A program made the position numbers and the translations under genes. A DNA stretch of 64,000 bases, taken from NCBI GenBank assembly GCA_030762985.1, contig CM061040.1, positions 35,666,734-35,730,733 of the forward strand, read 5' to 3'. Positions 61,895 to 64,000 of this stretch are shown piece after piece (positions within the stretch are counted from its first letter, which is position 1; each line of letters begins with the position of its first letter). The DNA comes from Adelphocoris suturalis. Lineage: Eukaryota; Arthropoda; Insecta; Hemiptera; Miridae. The notes beneath the pieces are model-generated. The model was not told where the DNA came from, did not search any database, and worked only from the letters and a program-made list of their open reading frames with translations.

Positions 61895-63160
61895 TTTAAG
61901 CTAGTTCTCAAAGATGCATATTATATGGTACTAGGATGAAGATCCTTGGCCGATGTAGTGTTATAATGTTCTGCATAACCAGTATTAATTCTCGAGGTAT
62001 GACCTTCCCATGTATAATGGCGGATGCGAATTCTCCCTCGCCTCGAAGGGGCTGATTGTATACTTTAGCAAGCATTGAAGAATTAGCTGTCCACCCTGCC
62101 AATTTAAAAATGACTGGTAAGGAAATGCCCTTCCTAGCAGCTGCTGACATTGTCACATGACGGGTGGAGTAGGCTGAAAATTTCGTTGTCTATTCCTGCC
62201 GCTTGCAGGACAGTTGATACCCAACGACTGGCCGCTGGTCGGGTAGGAGGGCGTGTCGTTAATAATAAATTGTCACGGTGATCTAAATTCTCCGTAACCT
62301 ATAAATAGCGTCTTAACACTAATGGGATGCATAATTTTGGTCCCAGGGGAAACGCGGGGAGGAAAATTGGTGGAGCTATTGCCCTTGGTCATGAAGTCTT
62401 TAATAATGCTGGGATGAAAATCCTGACTCCATTCGACTCAAATTTAATGTCGGACCTGCGGATTCCTAACACTGTTTTGGGGAGTTGACTCAAAGCTAGT
62501 AATATCATCATGGCCAATTTCTTAGTTAGAAAAAGGTACATACTGATTCGTCGATAGATGTGTTGAAAAACTGCAGTACTAAATCCGGGTCCTAGGTATT
62601 TTTGTATTTGGCGGATGGAGGTCGTAGTTGAAAGACTGTCTTCAAATACCTTTTGATTACAGGGTCTGACCCCAATTCATTTTGAGAAATGAGTGACAAG
62701 GCCGCTCGATGTATATTAAACAAGCTAAATGATTGTAAAATATTTTCTTAAATAAAAATAAAAATAGTATGTTGGCTTATTTAGCTTTGTTGATGATGTC
62801 CCCTCATGTTTTCGTACTTCCCCTTGGAGTATTGCGAAGGCAAATTCTTCCTGATAGGAAAAGGGCCTATGTCGATGTTAGATCTACGAATTTAGTATCA
62901 TTTGGAGGCATTGTCCTAATGTTAGTAGTGACCCATCGGGTGCAACCATGGTGCCTCTCACATTCCTTGCCTTTACTTTTCTCAATACCCACGGCTTTAA
63001 TACTGGCAGATCGGTGTGAATGCATTGAAAATCTCATTATTCTAGCAATGGGTGAATGCATCCACTCCCGACGTGAACGGTTTAGCTCAATTTCTAGTCT
63101 GCTGACCTTGGGGTTCCAGCCCTATACAGTGCATCGGATACCCCCTTTTTGGATCTAGCC
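61895..63160 (-). pseudogene. DIRS-like remnant: methyltransferase-like end and tyrosine recombinase, minus strand
   Basis: On the minus strand, a weak VDAFTHC / NAFTPIC region (about 63070-62990) resembles the Dam-like domain. The recombinase follows: NIHRAALSLISQNE (about 62715), RYLKTVFQLRPPS, KLAMMILLALSQL with GIRRSDIKFESNGV (about 62520-62420), then YSTRHVTMSAAARKG (about 62175-62130) and AKVYNQPLRGE with the catalytic Tyr (about 62070-62045). Several stops. It belongs to a different DIRS family from 4988-10284. Confidence 0.65.
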
Positions 63161-64000
63161 ACATTTCTGGCATATATCCGTAATTTAGGATTTTTATTTA
63201 AATCCTAATTTGAATTATAGGTTTCACCTCATTTGACCTACTGTTTCACTTAGTCTTGCCCTTCAACTGTTGTCAGGCCCTGTTATCTTGCTCAGAGCTC
63301 GCTTGACGAACGTTTAGGGATCATTCAATTTACTTGTTTGTATTCATTTAATTTATTTTATCTCAATTTGTTGTTCAATGCTATCATTACTACAGGTACC
63401 AAATGGTTTTTTGATAACTAGCATAAAGAAAACTAGTTTTCCAAGAATCCTTAGACAGTGAATCAGAGTATATGCATTCTCTAAATAGTAACATCAGGGG
63501 GGTGCAGGAGGCCGAGTTTTTTTCTGTTTTCCTTTTTTAATTTCATTTTTTATTAATGCACACTATACCAAGTTTGAAATAATTCGTTTTCACACCCATT
63601 TGTCCTTGATAATTCTGTAATCATTTGGTTCATTATTAAAATAGTATACCTACCAATATCACGGAAGAAGAGAAAAGGAAGGCTCTCTTCTGTGTTAAAC
63701 CGTTTAACACATGGATACTATACACGATCGTGGGGGCACCTTTATAATATGCCTCGGATAATATAGTTCACAGGCGGTGCGCTAAATCAGAACCCCATAA
63801 AAAAAAAACCCGCCTTTAAAAGAAAAGATGTTTTCAAATTTTTTAATTTCCTATTAAATGAATTAAATACCTACCCAACTTATCTTGCCTACCTACATTC
63901 CTTGCAAATTAATGTAGATCAATATTTCAATAGGTATTAACCCTTTCAGAGACTTTTATATCACAAGCAAAATAACTACATGTACCTAACTCCTATGTTC
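63161..64000 (+). other. Right edge, no feature seen
   Basis: AT-rich with no recognisable coding content or repeat structure. Confidence 0.45.

Noticed and set aside
60452..64000. Search for P450 exon 6 and the heme-binding exon
   Set aside because: No segment with the expected helix H/I, ExxR or FxxGxxxC motifs was found; what coding text there is belongs to DIRS remnants.

Overview
The window is eukaryotic nuclear DNA, most likely from an insect. I infer this from a CYP6-type (CYP3 clan) cytochrome P450 gene broken into short exons with consensus GT/AG splice sites, and from the transposon families present. A sap-feeding hemipteran would fit, but no species can be proven from this sequence. 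The only host gene I can support is that P450, on the + strand. Five exons are seen (16451-16664, 27677-27816, 37541-37688, 46622-46790, 60305-60451). They encode about 273 residues, the N-terminal half, in continuous phase. The I-helix, ExxR and heme-binding exons must lie beyond the window. The four complete introns are 9 to 13.5 kb and are filled with transposable elements.

Layout. 1-2058: 3' end of a decayed Ty3/Gypsy element and its LTR. 2410-3641: a terminal-inverted-repeat (TIR) element. 4988-10284: a nearly intact DIRS-type tyrosine-recombinase retrotransposon with inverted terminal repeats, an internal complementary region, an intron-containing gag, RT/RNase H/methyltransferase-like coding and a tyrosine recombinase. 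10598-15960: a nest of two non-autonomous DNA transposon families inserted into each other. 16451: P450 exon 1. 16883-25448 (- strand): a complete, apparently young Ty3/Gypsy element of CsRn1-like type with identical 1846-bp LTRs and a GTAAC target duplication. 27677: exon 2. 27970-34922 (+ strand): a second copy of the same family with a truncated 3' LTR. 37541: exon 3. 38948-42900: decayed Gypsy (-). 44230-46330: further Gypsy debris. 46622: exon 4. 47184-47640: Penelope-like debris. 48525-50490: a GC-rich internally repeated element. 53880-59400: pieces of an I/R1-like LINE (-) and two tRNA-like SINE copies. 60305: exon 5. 61031-63160: a rearranged DIRS remnant.

Most striking: (1) in the DIRS element, the ATG at 6844 is fused to a perfect splice donor. 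It can be joined in frame to an acceptor at 8650/8651 that opens the tyrosine recombinase frame, which otherwise has no start. This suggests the recombinase is made from a spliced mRNA. (2) In the CsRn1-like elements the LTRs themselves encode the Gag N-terminus and the Pol C-terminus, with the primer-binding site and polypurine tract read as protein. (3) One of these copies carries an extra GC-rich 188-codon ORF with its own TATA box and Kozak start. (4) A 25-bp insertion made only of two 11-bp inverted repeats is flanked by an exact 8-bp target duplication, with the empty site present nearby.

No database search or alignment program was used. Family names rest on motifs read directly from the sequence, and distances and repeat boundaries were counted by eye.
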